From assembly GCA_008330645.1 (NCBI GenBank), contig VLTN01000043.1, positions 186,001-250,000 of the forward strand: a stretch of DNA of 64,000 nucleotides. Reading direction: 5' to 3'. This document shows positions 11,058-20,542 of this stretch, piece by piece. Positions within the stretch are counted from its first letter, which is position 1, and each line of letters begins with the position of its first letter. Made by a program: the position numbers and the translations under genes. This DNA is from Cafeteria roenbergensis. Lineage: Eukaryota; Sar; Bigyra; Bicosoecida; Cafeteriaceae. The notes beneath the pieces were generated by a model. The model had not been told where the DNA came from, ran no database searches, and was given only the letters and a program-made list of their open reading frames with translations.

Positions 11058-11536
11058 GTCACCACTCCGTCACCAGTCCATCACCCCGCTCCAATTGCCC
11101 GCCGCCACCGTGGCGCTGACCCCGGCTTGGTCTGTGCGTGAATGTGTGTGTGCGTGCGCGGCTGGTCTGAGTGCACGGATCGGAGATGGACCCCCTGCCC
11201 CTGCCCCCCCCCCCCGCTTGCACTGCCGTGCGACAACCACCTGCCCTCGCCACTTCGCCGCATACACCCGAGCACTGCCCCCCCCCCCCCCATCACACAC
11301 CCCACCCACACCCGCACACTTGCTCTCTCTCCCACCGACCCGCACAGCCACCACCACCCTGCTCCCGCCGCGCGGCTTGCGGAGCGGCGCTCCTCGCTCC
11401 GCTGGGAGATTGCCACCCACGGCGCCCCTCGCCGCCGCGGCACGTCCCCGCCGCCTGCCAGCGCGCGTCTGAACGCTCTCAATCAGCGGATCATCCTCGC
11501 GCCATCCCTGCCCGGTCCCCAGCCAGTCTCATCACC
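11058..11536. other. Convergent 3' spacer, C-rich
   Basis: Between the p23 stop and the importin-like stop. It contains two long C runs (about 11201-11216 and 11278-11291) and CACACC-rich stretches. Nothing codes here. Confidence 0.6.
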
Positions 11537-14047
11537 TCACTCCAGAACCTCGGCCTCCGTCGTCGCCCCCGCCACCGACGCCTCCATCCCCGCGATATCG
11601 TCCGCGGTGCCCTGGCCCCGCACCACCGCGTCCACCGTGGCCATGAGGCCGCGCAGCTGGCGCGTCCAACCCCGCGAAACGGGAGGAAGCTCCCGTCCGC
11701 CTGAAACCGCCGCCGCCAGCGCCTCAGAGCGGCCGCTTGCCCGAACCAGGGCGCAGACCACTGACCCGATCCTGCCCACTCCTTCCGGGGTTCCAGCGCC
11801 GCCCCACACACCCGCGGATGCCTCTGCAGCGCCGACCAGCCCCCCAGACCGGGCCGCGGCCTCTGCAGCAGCCCGGCCCGCAAGCTCTGCCAGGGCCTCG
11901 CGAAACCGCTGGGCGCCGACGTCTCCCATGGCCATCACTGCGAGCGACGCCACGTCAGCCCTCGACGATGCCGAGCCCATCACAGCCGGGTCAGCCATAG
12001 CCAGCACTGCCGATCGAACGAGGCCCCCCCCAACGGACCTCACCGCCTCCCACAAGGCCCCCGCCGCAGGGCCGCTCCAGGGCTTGGGCCTCGGGGTTTC
12101 AACCAGGCGCCTGACGAGGGACGCCGCCCACTTGCCCGGCCGCTGCGACGCTGTGCTGCGGGCTCTGCAGCAGGCAGCTGCCACTGCGAGCGTGTGGGGC
12201 AGCGCGCCTGCCAGCACGAGGGGCTCGCCGGCAAATCGATAGGCCGCGTCAAGCAGCCTCGCAGCCGCCACGGCCAGCTCCGGCGCCAACGACAGCGCGG
12301 GGGGCACAGGCAGAGCTGAACGCACGGACCCCTCCGCCTCTCCTGGCTCTGCCGACATGGTGACCAGCGGCGGGAGGACCCTCATCACGAGTGACCCGAC
12401 GGCCGAAACCGCCGCCTCGCCCGACGGGCCGGGCGTCGGCTCGTCGCCGAGGGCCTCCACGCCTGCGGCAGCGGCAAGCAAGGCTTCGGCAGAGCCGTGC
12501 GAAGTGAGAGCCACAGCGCAGCTGGCAAGCCACGCGCCCCCGGCGGCCGCCCCGGCAGCCCCCCCGGAGGGGTCCGCCGCGCCTGTGACGTCATGCGCGA
12601 TGACTCCCCCAAGGGTCTCGGCGATGACGACGAGGCAGCGTAGCCCCGCCCTGGACACGGCTGCGTCGGCCGAGGCGCTCGCCTTAGCCGCCGCCCCGAC
12701 CAGGGCGGGCCGCGCCCCGGCGAGCAGTGCGGCGCAGGCAGCGGCAGCGTCGCCCCCCATCAGTCGCGACCGCACCACCATCGACGCGAAACCGCCGATC
12801 CAGAGCCGCAGAAGCGACACAGCAGCTGCCGCGGCGGGGCCGCCGCCCGCCGCAGACATAGCCGCCTCTGCTGCCGCAAGCAGCGGCCCAACCATGGCCA
12901 CGACAGAGCCGGAGGCGCCGTCCGCTGACCCTTCCGATCCTGCCTGAACCATGGCCCAGGCGGCGGCTGAGCAGCCTGCGGCCGTGGCCACGGCCGAAGC
13001 CGCCTCGCGCGGCACAGAGGGGCCCGCCTGCGCCGACGTCGGCGGCACGAGCGACGAAACCGCCGCGGATGCCATGTGGGTCGGGAGCGGCTCAGGCCCC
13101 CCGCCGGCAGAGCCGGCACTGCTGGCCACAGCCGAGAGGGCGCAGACGGGAAGTGAAGTGACCACCCGCAGGGCACCGCTGAGAGCCAGCACGGCCCCGC
13201 GCAGGCCAGCTCCCTCCTCGTCGTCAGCCTCCTCTCCGCTTGCGCCGCCGGCGGCGGCATCAGCGTCGGTCATGGCGGCGCCCCCGCCCCCGCCCCCGCC
13301 CCCGCCGGCTGCCGCTGCTGCCGCCGCCACCAGCATCCCGACCCCGACCCCGTCCGCAGCGTGCCTGGTGGCGGCGGGCAGCTGCAGCGCCTGGAGCAGA
13401 GCCCGCATAAGCGGCAGAGCCACCGCTCCAGCGAAGGACGAGGCTGCAGCCGGCAGAGCCGCCGACAGAGCCGAGTGTCCCGACCGCGCCGCAGCGTCAG
13501 TTGCAGCCTTCACAGCGGGCGCCGCCGCCTCCTCCAGCGCGGGCAGCGCGGCAGATACCGCGTCCGCCACAGCGCGGAGCAGGATGGGCGGGGCAGCGGA
13601 CAGGCTTGACGGGTGCAGCACCCCGCACAGCGCAGTCAGCACGGACTGGGTTCGGAACGCGGTTTCGCGGGCGGTTTCGGGCGCGCGGGCCGATTCCACC
13701 AGCGCGTCCTTGGTTGCGGCGAGCGACGCGCAGGCGGCCTCGGCTCTGCTGATGGCGTCCCAGGACGGTGAGGGGGCTTCCCTTGAGCGCACCGCGGCGA
13801 GGGCCTGCTCCGCCTCCTGCTGCAGCCACGACACTCCTCCCACTCGGGCCAGCTCTGCCAGCGACTGGCGGGCGGCTTCCCGGGCCAAGTAAAAGTCCGT
13901 CTGGTCGCAGTTGGGCGTGCACACCGCTGATGCGCGCGTGATGGGGCCGAGACCGGCAGGGGAGCCAATGCCAGTCACGGTGGGGTCGGGCAGAGCCGGC
14001 CACGAGTCCAACGCCTCCAGGATCCATCCGCTCAGCGGGGGAACCGT

Positions 14048-14092
<45 letters not shown>

Positions 14093-15616
14093 CGACCGTG
14101 AGAGCGCCATGCAGCGGCGGTACTCCATGCGCGAAACCGCGCATCGGATCAGTGAGGCCGTGGCCGCGGCGAGCCACGGTGCCGGCGCGTCCGGCCGGCA
14201 GCTGGCCAGCACGATTGCGGCGTCCTCAACGGCTACGAAGGCCAGCGCCTGCGACGACGTCGCGCACGCAAGCAGCGACGAAACCGCCCCAGCTCCGCGC
14301 TCGCCGCTGGCGGCGGATGTGAGCACGACGGCCAGACGCTCCACCACCACGCTCACCACAGACGCTGCCGCGGCGGCTGCGGCGCGGCTCTGCCGTCCCT
14401 CGGATCCTTCCACTGCAAGCAGCAGCCGGGCCGCTCCCAATGCCGCCGACGTCGCCGCTGCAGCCGCCTCCAGCGCAACTCGCTGCGCCCCGGCAGCCCC
14501 AGCCCCGACTGCCGTCCCGACTGCAGCCGCAGCCGCAGCCCCAGCCCCGGGTCCCGGCCCGGCCTCGCCTCTCCCCAGAGCGGCGGCCTCCACGCCCCTG
14601 AGGCCCTCGAGCAACGCGCGCGCCGCGGCACCGAGGACGTCGACGGAAGGAAGCTCTGCCGCTGCGAAGAGTGCGCCTGGCAGAGCTGGGTGTGACGTCA
14701 TCAGGGCTGGAATGCGGGCCTGTGGGAGGACGCTGGCCCAGTCTGCCCATGCGTTGAGCGCAGCCGCGGCCAGGCGGGTGCGCGTCGGCGACGCCAGGCA
14801 GGCCGCCGCGCCGGCCCCGGGCCCCCCGGCGGGACTGCGCCCCTGAGCTGCCCCGTGCCGGCCCATGACGCAGGCCGGCGATCGGGAGGAGTCGGCCAAG
14901 AGGCCCTGCAGAGCCCGAAGCAGGGCCGGGGCGGCGGAGCGCAGCTCCGCGTTCGCGGCCGCGCGCTCGGAGGCCAGCGACGCAGTTGCAGTTGCGGAGT
15001 CCGGCAGGTGATGCGCGGCTGACAGGGCTGCGTTTGCGGCTTGAATTTGCTGTTCGCCAGGAGTGACGCAAGCCGCCTCAGCGGCGGCCTCCACGGCAGC
15101 CGTGATGGCGGCGCAGCTGCCAGGCGTCTGCACGGCGGCTGACGCAACAGCGCGAGCCAGGGCGTGGGAGGTTGCCGGGTTGGCCGCCTGCCCCATTAGT
15201 GCCGTCCAAAGCGCCCCCTGAACAGACGGTCGACTTGCAGGGGCAAGGCGGCCCCAGTCGCGCTCCGCCTTGGCCGCCAGGGCGTTGGCAGCCCACATGT
15301 GCGTCTGCGCGTCCTGGCTGGAGCCCAGGAGGGCCAGGCTGATCTCCCAGCACTGGTCGCTTTGCTGTATGGAGACCAGCCGAGACCCGGCCTCGCGCCG
15401 GCTCTCAAGCGACGTCTGCGGGGCACACAAAGAGATTCAGGCGTGGGAGGCAATCAAGGCTCGTGCTGGGCGCGCAGTGTCGACGAGCCTGGCCCCAGGC
15501 GCGGTCGCTGCACGGCGCTGGCGCGCGCTCGCCTCCAGCATCAAACGCGGGCTCACTGCCGGAGAATAGGCTGCCCTCAAGGCAGCGAGCACGAAGCCAG
15601 TCCCAGCGTCTGCCAT
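11537..15616 (-). CDS. Importin-13/transportin-3-like nuclear transport receptor
   Basis: Exon 1 is 15557-15616 and exon 2 is 11537-15415, with a 141-bp intron (GTGAGC...CCGCAG, phase 0), giving 1312 residues. The joined N-terminus reads AALRAAYSPA...RREAGSRLVSIQQSDQCW..ISLALL. This matches the importin-beta N-terminal HEAT repeats of IPO13/TNPO3/Mtr10 (tyrosine helix, then QxSxxCW and LL). TNPO3 carries SR-type proteins into the nucleus under RanGTP control. The rest is a long helical solenoid rich in Ala, with low-complexity insertions, including a polyglycine run encoded by 15 GCC units on the plus strand. At 1312 residues it is well above the roughly 920-960 usual for this family, mostly from Ala/Gly expansions. 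The first exon is only 20 codons; the frame upstream of exon 2 is open but noncoding in character. Confidence 0.75.
14048..14092 (-). repeat. (GCC)15 / polyglycine tract
   Basis: Fifteen perfect GCC units on the plus strand, read as GGC glycine codons in the importin-like gene. Uninterrupted, so likely polymorphic in length. Confidence 0.95.
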
Positions 15617-15764
15617 GGCCGACCTCTGGGCCCTGGGTCGCCCTGTCCCCAGTGACAGGCGCGAGCCGCCGTGTGGTGCGCTTGGCGCATGTTTGTGGTC
15701 GCCAATATTGTGGAATTTTGCTTGCCGGCTGCGCGGGCCACCACCGCCCTCCCCAGCGGCAGCC
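15617..15764. promoter_or_regulatory. 148-bp bidirectional promoter with CCAAT box
   Basis: Start codons of the importin-like gene (minus) and the HMG/histone-fold gene (plus) are only 148 bp apart. The spacer holds GCCAATATTGTGGAATTTTG at 15701-15720, which combines a CCAAT box with the AATATT core seen in other spacers here. It is the only AT-rich patch in this spacer. Confidence 0.55.
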
Positions 15765-16793
15765 ATGCCCAGCGGTGGTGGGGTTTTGCCCCCGAAGCCC
15801 CTGGGCTCGTACATGCAGTTCGTCCGGATGAAGCGGGCCACGGTCGTGGCGGAGAACCCGGGTGAGGCTTGCAACTGCACCTGCCCCACGCGCGTCCGCC
15901 CGCCCCGCTCGCATCCGTGCCGACTCGGACCCTGGCCGCCCCGCACGATTTGCTCGCAGGCGTGAAGAATACGGATGTGCTCAAGCTTCTGGGCGAGATG
16001 TGGCGCGACCTGGGCGACGAGGGCAAGAAGGAGTTTGAAATCGCAGCCGACGAGGACAAGCAGCGCTACGAGCGGGAGTTGGCCAAGCTCCGGGCCGACG
16101 GTGTAGACGTCGACGAGCTCATCGCAGGAAAAGCCGCGGCCCGTGCCGGGGCCGGCAGCGCCGCTGGTGAGTTCACGCTGCCCATCCAGCGAGTGAAACG
16201 CCTGGCCAAGGCGCACCCCAAGGTGAAAACGGTCTCCACAGAGGCCACCAACGCGCTCGTGGCCGCCGTGGGCATGTTCGTCGAGTCCCTGGCCCACGAG
16301 AGCGCGGTTCAGACGCAACGAGCCGGCAGGAAGACTGTCCGCATGGTTGAAATGCGGAGCTCGATTCTCCGCTCCGCGCTTCGGGACTTCATTTCGCCGG
16401 AGGACTTCCCTGCGCCGGTGTGAGTACCCTGGTTCCCGCCCTCTCGCCAGCCCGCGTGCAGCTCTTGTGTGTCTATCGGGGGGGGGGCGGGGGGAGTGAG
16501 CTGGCCGGGCGCCCGGCAGCAAGCCGGCCCTGCAAGCATTGGCCTGTCAAGAGCGGCCTCTGCCGGCGCTGGGGCTTGCGCTGGGGCAGCCATCAAGTGG
16601 GCGTCTGGCCTCGTCACCGTTGCTGCGTGGCGTCCCCCCGATGACCCGCCATCGCAGTGCCAGGCGAGCTGGGACCAGCGGCCCAGCCAGCAAGAAGGCC
16701 AAGGGCGGCGGCGGCGGCGGCAAGTCGGCAGGCGGAGCCGCTGCCTCGGCTGGCTTCATGAAATCCTTCCTAGCCAAGGGGCCCTCTGAGTGA
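15765..16793 (+). CDS. HMG-box plus NF-YC/POLE4-like histone-fold fusion protein
   Basis: Three exons: 15765-15861, 15960-16419 and 16658-16793. Introns are GTGAGG...TCGCAG (phase 1) and GTGAGT...TCGCAG (phase 2); the product is 230 residues. Residues about 9-75 form an HMG box (PPKPLGSYMQFVR..., LLGEMWRDLGDEGKKEF, DKQRYERELA), the minor-groove DNA-binding fold. Residues about 104-186 form a histone-fold domain of the CBF/NF-Y/archaeal type (LPIQRVKRLAK, then SILRSALRDFI). In NF-YC, POLE4/Dpb3 and CHRAC15 this fold pairs with an NF-YB/POLE3-like partner. The last 45 residues hold a basic KKAK and a glycine run. It is likely nuclear, in transcription, remodelling or replication. Which family the histone fold belongs to is uncertain. 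Both domains lie in a frame confirmed by splice phases, so this is not an accidental read-through. Confidence 0.8.
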
Positions 16794-17268
16794 CGACGCC
16801 AACCGCGTGCCCGCTCTGCCGCGGCTCGCTCTGCCACGGTGTGGTGGCCGGGCGTGGGACTGGGTCTGCCGGTCACCAGGCCGGCCCGCTTTCCCGCGTG
16901 GGCGCCATGCAATCGAGTGCGCGTGCTCGTCTGCGTGCCTGCGGAGAGCGAGGACGATTGCTTTGAGTGCGGCAGCGATCGGCTAATTTCGTGGATCTTC
17001 GGGGTTTCGCTCCCGCGACGCGGCTGCAAGGGCACTACAGGGCGCTGCGGCAGGGGGGCACGGCAGGGGGGCACGGCAGGGCGCTGCGGCAGGGCGCTGC
17101 GGCAGGTCGGGAAGCCTCTCGTTGGGGCGCGCCCGAGGCACGCTCGCAAGTGCGAGCGGACGCAGTCAAACACGCAAGACGCCGTCAGTGCAACTGCTGG
17201 CAGGGCCGCCCCTGAGGACACGGCCAACGCGTCCTGAGGCCGCGGCGCGCGCAGTCCGGGGGGAGGCC
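16794..17268. other. Convergent spacer with GC-rich minisatellite
   Basis: Lies between the stop codons of the HMG/histone-fold and Rho genes. The only structure I see is the short tandem repeat at 17031-17107. Confidence 0.6.
17031..17107. repeat. Imperfect GGGCGCTGCGGCA minisatellite
   Basis: Five or six imperfect units alternating GGGCGCTGCGGCAG and GGGGGGCACGGCAG, in noncoding DNA between two convergent genes. Confidence 0.75.
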
Positions 17269-18273
17269 CTACAAGACCGTGCAAAGCCGGCGCTCGCGCT
17301 TGGGCGGCACGGGCTTGAGCTCCCCTCGCTGGTACGACAGGCCGACACGGATGGCCGTGTCGAAAAGGGCCTTGAGGTTGTCCTGCGTGCGAGCGGAGCA
17401 GGCAAAAAAGCCGGCGCAGCCAGGTTCAGTCTGCGAGTGCTGCTGCGCCATCCGGATGACCTTCCGCCCGGCGTCCAGGTCAAGGTCGGCAGCGCCGGGC
17501 GCGCCCGCCGCCTTTTCGGCGTCCAGCAAGTCGACCTTGTTGCAGCAGAGGATGAATGGCGCGTCCGGGTTGTGGTGCTTCAGCTCGACAAGCCACTTGC
17601 TCATCATCGCTCGGACTGAGGCATCGCTGTCCACGGAGCACACCACAATGAAGCAGTGCGTGCCCGGGTAGCTGAGCGGCCGCAGCGGGTCGTAGTCCGC
17701 CTGCCCGGCCGTGTCCCACAGCGACAGTTCCAGCGGCTCCCCGTTCACCCAGCACCTGGCGCTGTAGTTGTCAAACACTGCAGTCCGCGAGCGCAAAGCA
17801 CAGTGCCGAGGCCACGGACACACGGGGGCGCGCGTTGGAGTGAGGTGGGGGGGCGCCAATCATCGCCAGGCGTCAGGGCGGCCACGGAGCCATTCTTGGG
17901 AGCGGCGGCAAGCGGCTACTGCCCCGCAGCGCGGCGAGACGCTGCGCGGCCGAGGGCTGCAGACCCGCACCCGGCACCGCGGCAAGCTTTGCGCTGCGCT
18001 GCTTCCTGGCGGGGGCGGGCACGGGGTCGCGAGGCTCGCGCTTGCAGCGAGTTCTGCGGAAAGAGTCGGACTCCCGGTCTCACCAGTGGGCACGTGAGCT
18101 TGCGGAAACGTGTCCGACGTGTAAGAGTGCAGCATGGAGGTCTTCCCCACCGCTGCGTCCCCCGTGACCACGACCTTGACCGTCGGAACTGGCTTGGCGG
18201 CGTGCCCAGGCGAGGACGCGCTCGGCGAGGCGCCTGTGCGGGGCATCCGCCCCCCGGCTCCAGCTGCAGCCAT
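17269..18273 (-). CDS. Rho-family small GTPase
   Basis: Exons 18084-18273 and 17269-17777, with a 306-bp intron (GTGAGA...CTGCAG, phase 1), giving 232 residues. After an unusual 30-residue Ala/Pro/Ser N-terminal extension come the P-loop GDAAVGKTS (38-46), switch I VPTVFDNY (62-68), switch II WDTAGQADYD and the G5 CSAR. G4 reads CNKVDL rather than the usual Rho TKxDL, but still has the NKxD core for guanine. The C-terminus is a basic stretch plus CTVL, a CAAX box whose final Leu predicts geranylgeranylation and membrane attachment. Rho/Rac proteins control actin and membrane dynamics. The intron falls just before the conserved FDNY, and joining it restores the canonical switch I. Whether it acts as Rac, Rho or Cdc42 cannot be said. 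Confidence 0.92.
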
Positions 18274-18584
18274 CTTGTGGCGCTCAGCTCCGGAGCACGA
18301 GCGCGCGCGCCTCCTCCTGCCGGGTCTGGCAGCGACCGACGAGGTTGGGAGGCTGGGACGCGGCGCGGTCCGCGGTGAGGCGCAGAAGAGGAGGTGCTGC
18401 GCGGTCGCTGCGGCCAGTAGTTGTGTTTTCCACCCAGGCCATTACTCTGCCGCCGCGACTCGGTACCGACTCTCTCGTCAGCCCGTGCCACCTGCAGCGC
18501 CACAGATCGCGCGCCCGGTCGCCGACTCAGGACTTCGCCCTCTTCCTCTCGCGTTGCTCGCCGCGTGCACGGTCAGCCTGTCCG
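18274..18584. promoter_or_regulatory. Divergent promoter region (Rho GTPase / surface protein)
   Basis: 311 bp between two start codons facing away from each other. GC-rich throughout, with no recognisable element. Confidence 0.4.
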
Positions 18585-20366
18585 ATGCGGCTCCATGCGG
18601 TGGCTCTGGCCCTGATGGCGGTTGCGGCGTCAGCGACGGCCAAGCGGCAACGCCTGCTTCCCGAGGTTCCCCAGTGCACGGCGGACGAGGTGCTAGCGTT
18701 CGTGGGCTCCGACCTAGTTTGTGACCCTGTGGACTGCGCAGCCAAGCATGGCTCGGACGAGTGGGAGTTCGACCACGCTGTGAGCGCTGCAAGTTTGTGG
18801 CGAAACGCCAGGCTCCACGAAACGCCAGCTCGCGCTGCGCTGCTTGCAACGCGTCCCACCGTCCACTCCGATCGCTTGGTCGCGCCCGGTGAATGCTTGC
18901 AGACTCGTGCCTGCGTCCAAAACAACGACGCCGGCTCATGCCCAGATCCCATGGACACCGCGTGCTCAGCCGGCTCTGGCGGCGGCGCAGACGGACCCGC
19001 AGCCTCGTTGGGCAACTGTTCGGGACACGGGACACCAGTTTGCAGCCCAACGTGCACATGCCACTGCGACAAGGGGTGGGTGTCGCCGCGGGAGCCGAGT
19101 GAGGACGGCTCAGTGGAGCATTGCTCGATTCAGCAACCAGACGACGACGGGACCGAGCTCCGGCTCGCTGGCGCAACAGGCAACGCGACGCCGACACGGT
19201 TTGGGTGCACAACGGCGTCGGCGGACCTCTTTTGTACAGTAGCGAACCAGCTTGAGTACCTCTTGCTGTTGGTTGCCATCGTGGGGGCTGTGGGCATTGG
19301 CTGCTCGTGCATCTGCTGCGGCCCGCGGCGCACCTGCTCGGGCCTGCGGCGCTGCTGCTGTTGCTGCTGCCGCAGCCGATGCTCGGCTGCGAGCGGGGAC
19401 GATGCGACCAAGCGCGACCAAGACAGGGCCTCGGCCGATCGTAGGCGCCGCAAACACCACGGGGCCGACAAGCGCGGCGCCCACGCGCGGAGTCGGAACC
19501 CCTCCGGAGCGACGTCGCACTCGAGAGGCCACAGCCGTGGCGCGAGGTCCGCACGGCACCGAGACCGGGCGGGAAGCTCAGGATCGTCAAGCTTCGGCAG
19601 CAGCGGCAGCGAGGGCTCCACAACGAGATCTCGGAGCTCGTCGGACTGGAGCAGTGGCGAGGAGAGCCATCGAGCCTCTCCAGCACGCGAGGGCAGGCGA
19701 AACCGACGGCGAAGGCACGACGCCCGCTCGGGCCGCCCCGACAGCAGAGCGCTGCCCCAGTCTGCCAAGCGCGGCAACCGCCAGCGGGAGGGGCTGCAAC
19801 GCCCTGTGTTGGAGGTTTCCGGCGCGTGCGACAGCGACGTGATCGAGGCGCCCCCGTCCTTGCCGGCATGGCTGGAGCATGCTTGCGGCGTCTCGGGAAG
19901 CCAGTGGATGATGGACCGCGACGATCTGGACTGGGCTCTTCGGGCCCGATCGACCCTGGCTGCCGCGGAGGCGTCGCCGGCCAGGCGAGTGTTGGCGCAC
20001 CCCGAGCCTGCGGCGCGCGGCGTCGAACGGGGGCACGAGCTCCGGGCGGCCGGAGGGTTCGCATGGCCACCCGTCGAACGGCACGCTGGTGTGCCTGTCG
20101 CGGCGCTGTCGCAAGCAGCGCGGCGCATGCCCGGCCCGGCGGCGCTCTCGACGCTTGCCCGCGTGCTGGAGGACGAGGGCCGTGCTCCTCGGCAAGTGGC
20201 CCGATCCACGCTGGGCACAGCCGGCTCATCGTCTGCAGCTGGCTTCCGGGCCACAGCCATGCCAGACGCTGCCAAGAGACTGGTGGGCAGCCTGGCCGAG
20301 TCCCCGAGCAGGCAGTCAGCGCTGTTGCGTGACAGGAACAGGCCGCGCGTGCAAATGCTTGGGTGA
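18585..20366 (+). CDS. Single-pass type I membrane protein with EGF-like ectodomain and palmitoylation-like Cys cluster
   Basis: 593 residues from the ATG at 18585. This start is chosen because it begins a clean signal peptide (MRLHAVALALMAVAASATA); the upstream open frame is Arg-rich noncoding sequence. The ectodomain (about 20-220) has many cysteines, including an EGF-like run (CSGHGTPVC, CTCHCDKGW), and N-glycosylation-type NCS and NAT sites. One membrane helix follows (LEYLLLLVAIVGAVGIGCSC), then a run of six cysteines typical of juxtamembrane palmitoylation. The cytosolic tail of about 330 residues is Arg/Ser/Gly-rich and looks disordered. A receptor or adhesion role is plausible but not shown. 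I do not recognise a named family. Confidence 0.7.
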   Translation: MRLHAVALALMAVAASATAKRQRLLPEVPQCTADEVLAFVGSDLVCDPVDCAAKHGSDEWEFDHAVSAASLWRNARLHETPARAALLATRPTVHSDRLVAPGECLQTRACVQNNDAGSCPDPMDTACSAGSGGGADGPAASLGNCSGHGTPVCSPTCTCHCDKGWVSPREPSEDGSVEHCSIQQPDDDGTELRLAGATGNATPTRFGCTTASADLFCTVANQLEYLLLLVAIVGAVGIGCSCICCGPRRTCSGLRRCCCCCCRSRCSAASGDDATKRDQDRASADRRRRKHHGADKRGAHARSRNPSGATSHSRGHSRGARSARHRDRAGSSGSSSFGSSGSEGSTTRSRSSSDWSSGEESHRASPAREGRRNRRRRHDARSGRPDSRALPQSAKRGNRQREGLQRPVLEVSGACDSDVIEAPPSLPAWLEHACGVSGSQWMMDRDDLDWALRARSTLAAAEASPARRVLAHPEPAARGVERGHELRAAGGFAWPPVERHAGVPVAALSQAARRMPGPAALSTLARVLEDEGRAPRQVARSTLGTAGSSSAAGFRATAMPDAAKRLVGSLAESPSRQSALLRDRNRPRVQMLG

Positions 20367-20542
20367 CCATGCGGCTGAATGCGAGCGACGGCCTGCAGCT
20401 GTCTGCCCCGCAGCAGGAACAGCGCTGGGCCGCGGCACGTTGAATGGCTGGCGTTTCCTCTCGACCGGCGCCGCCCACCAAAACGCAAGACACACATTCA
20501 CGGAGCGGACAGGCGCTGGCGAGCGACAAGCCCCGGTGGAGC

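Noticed and set aside
15479-15484. GTCGAC as the exon 1 donor of the importin-like gene
   Set aside because: A GTGAGC donor at 15551-15556 gives a phase-0 junction and a better importin N-terminus.
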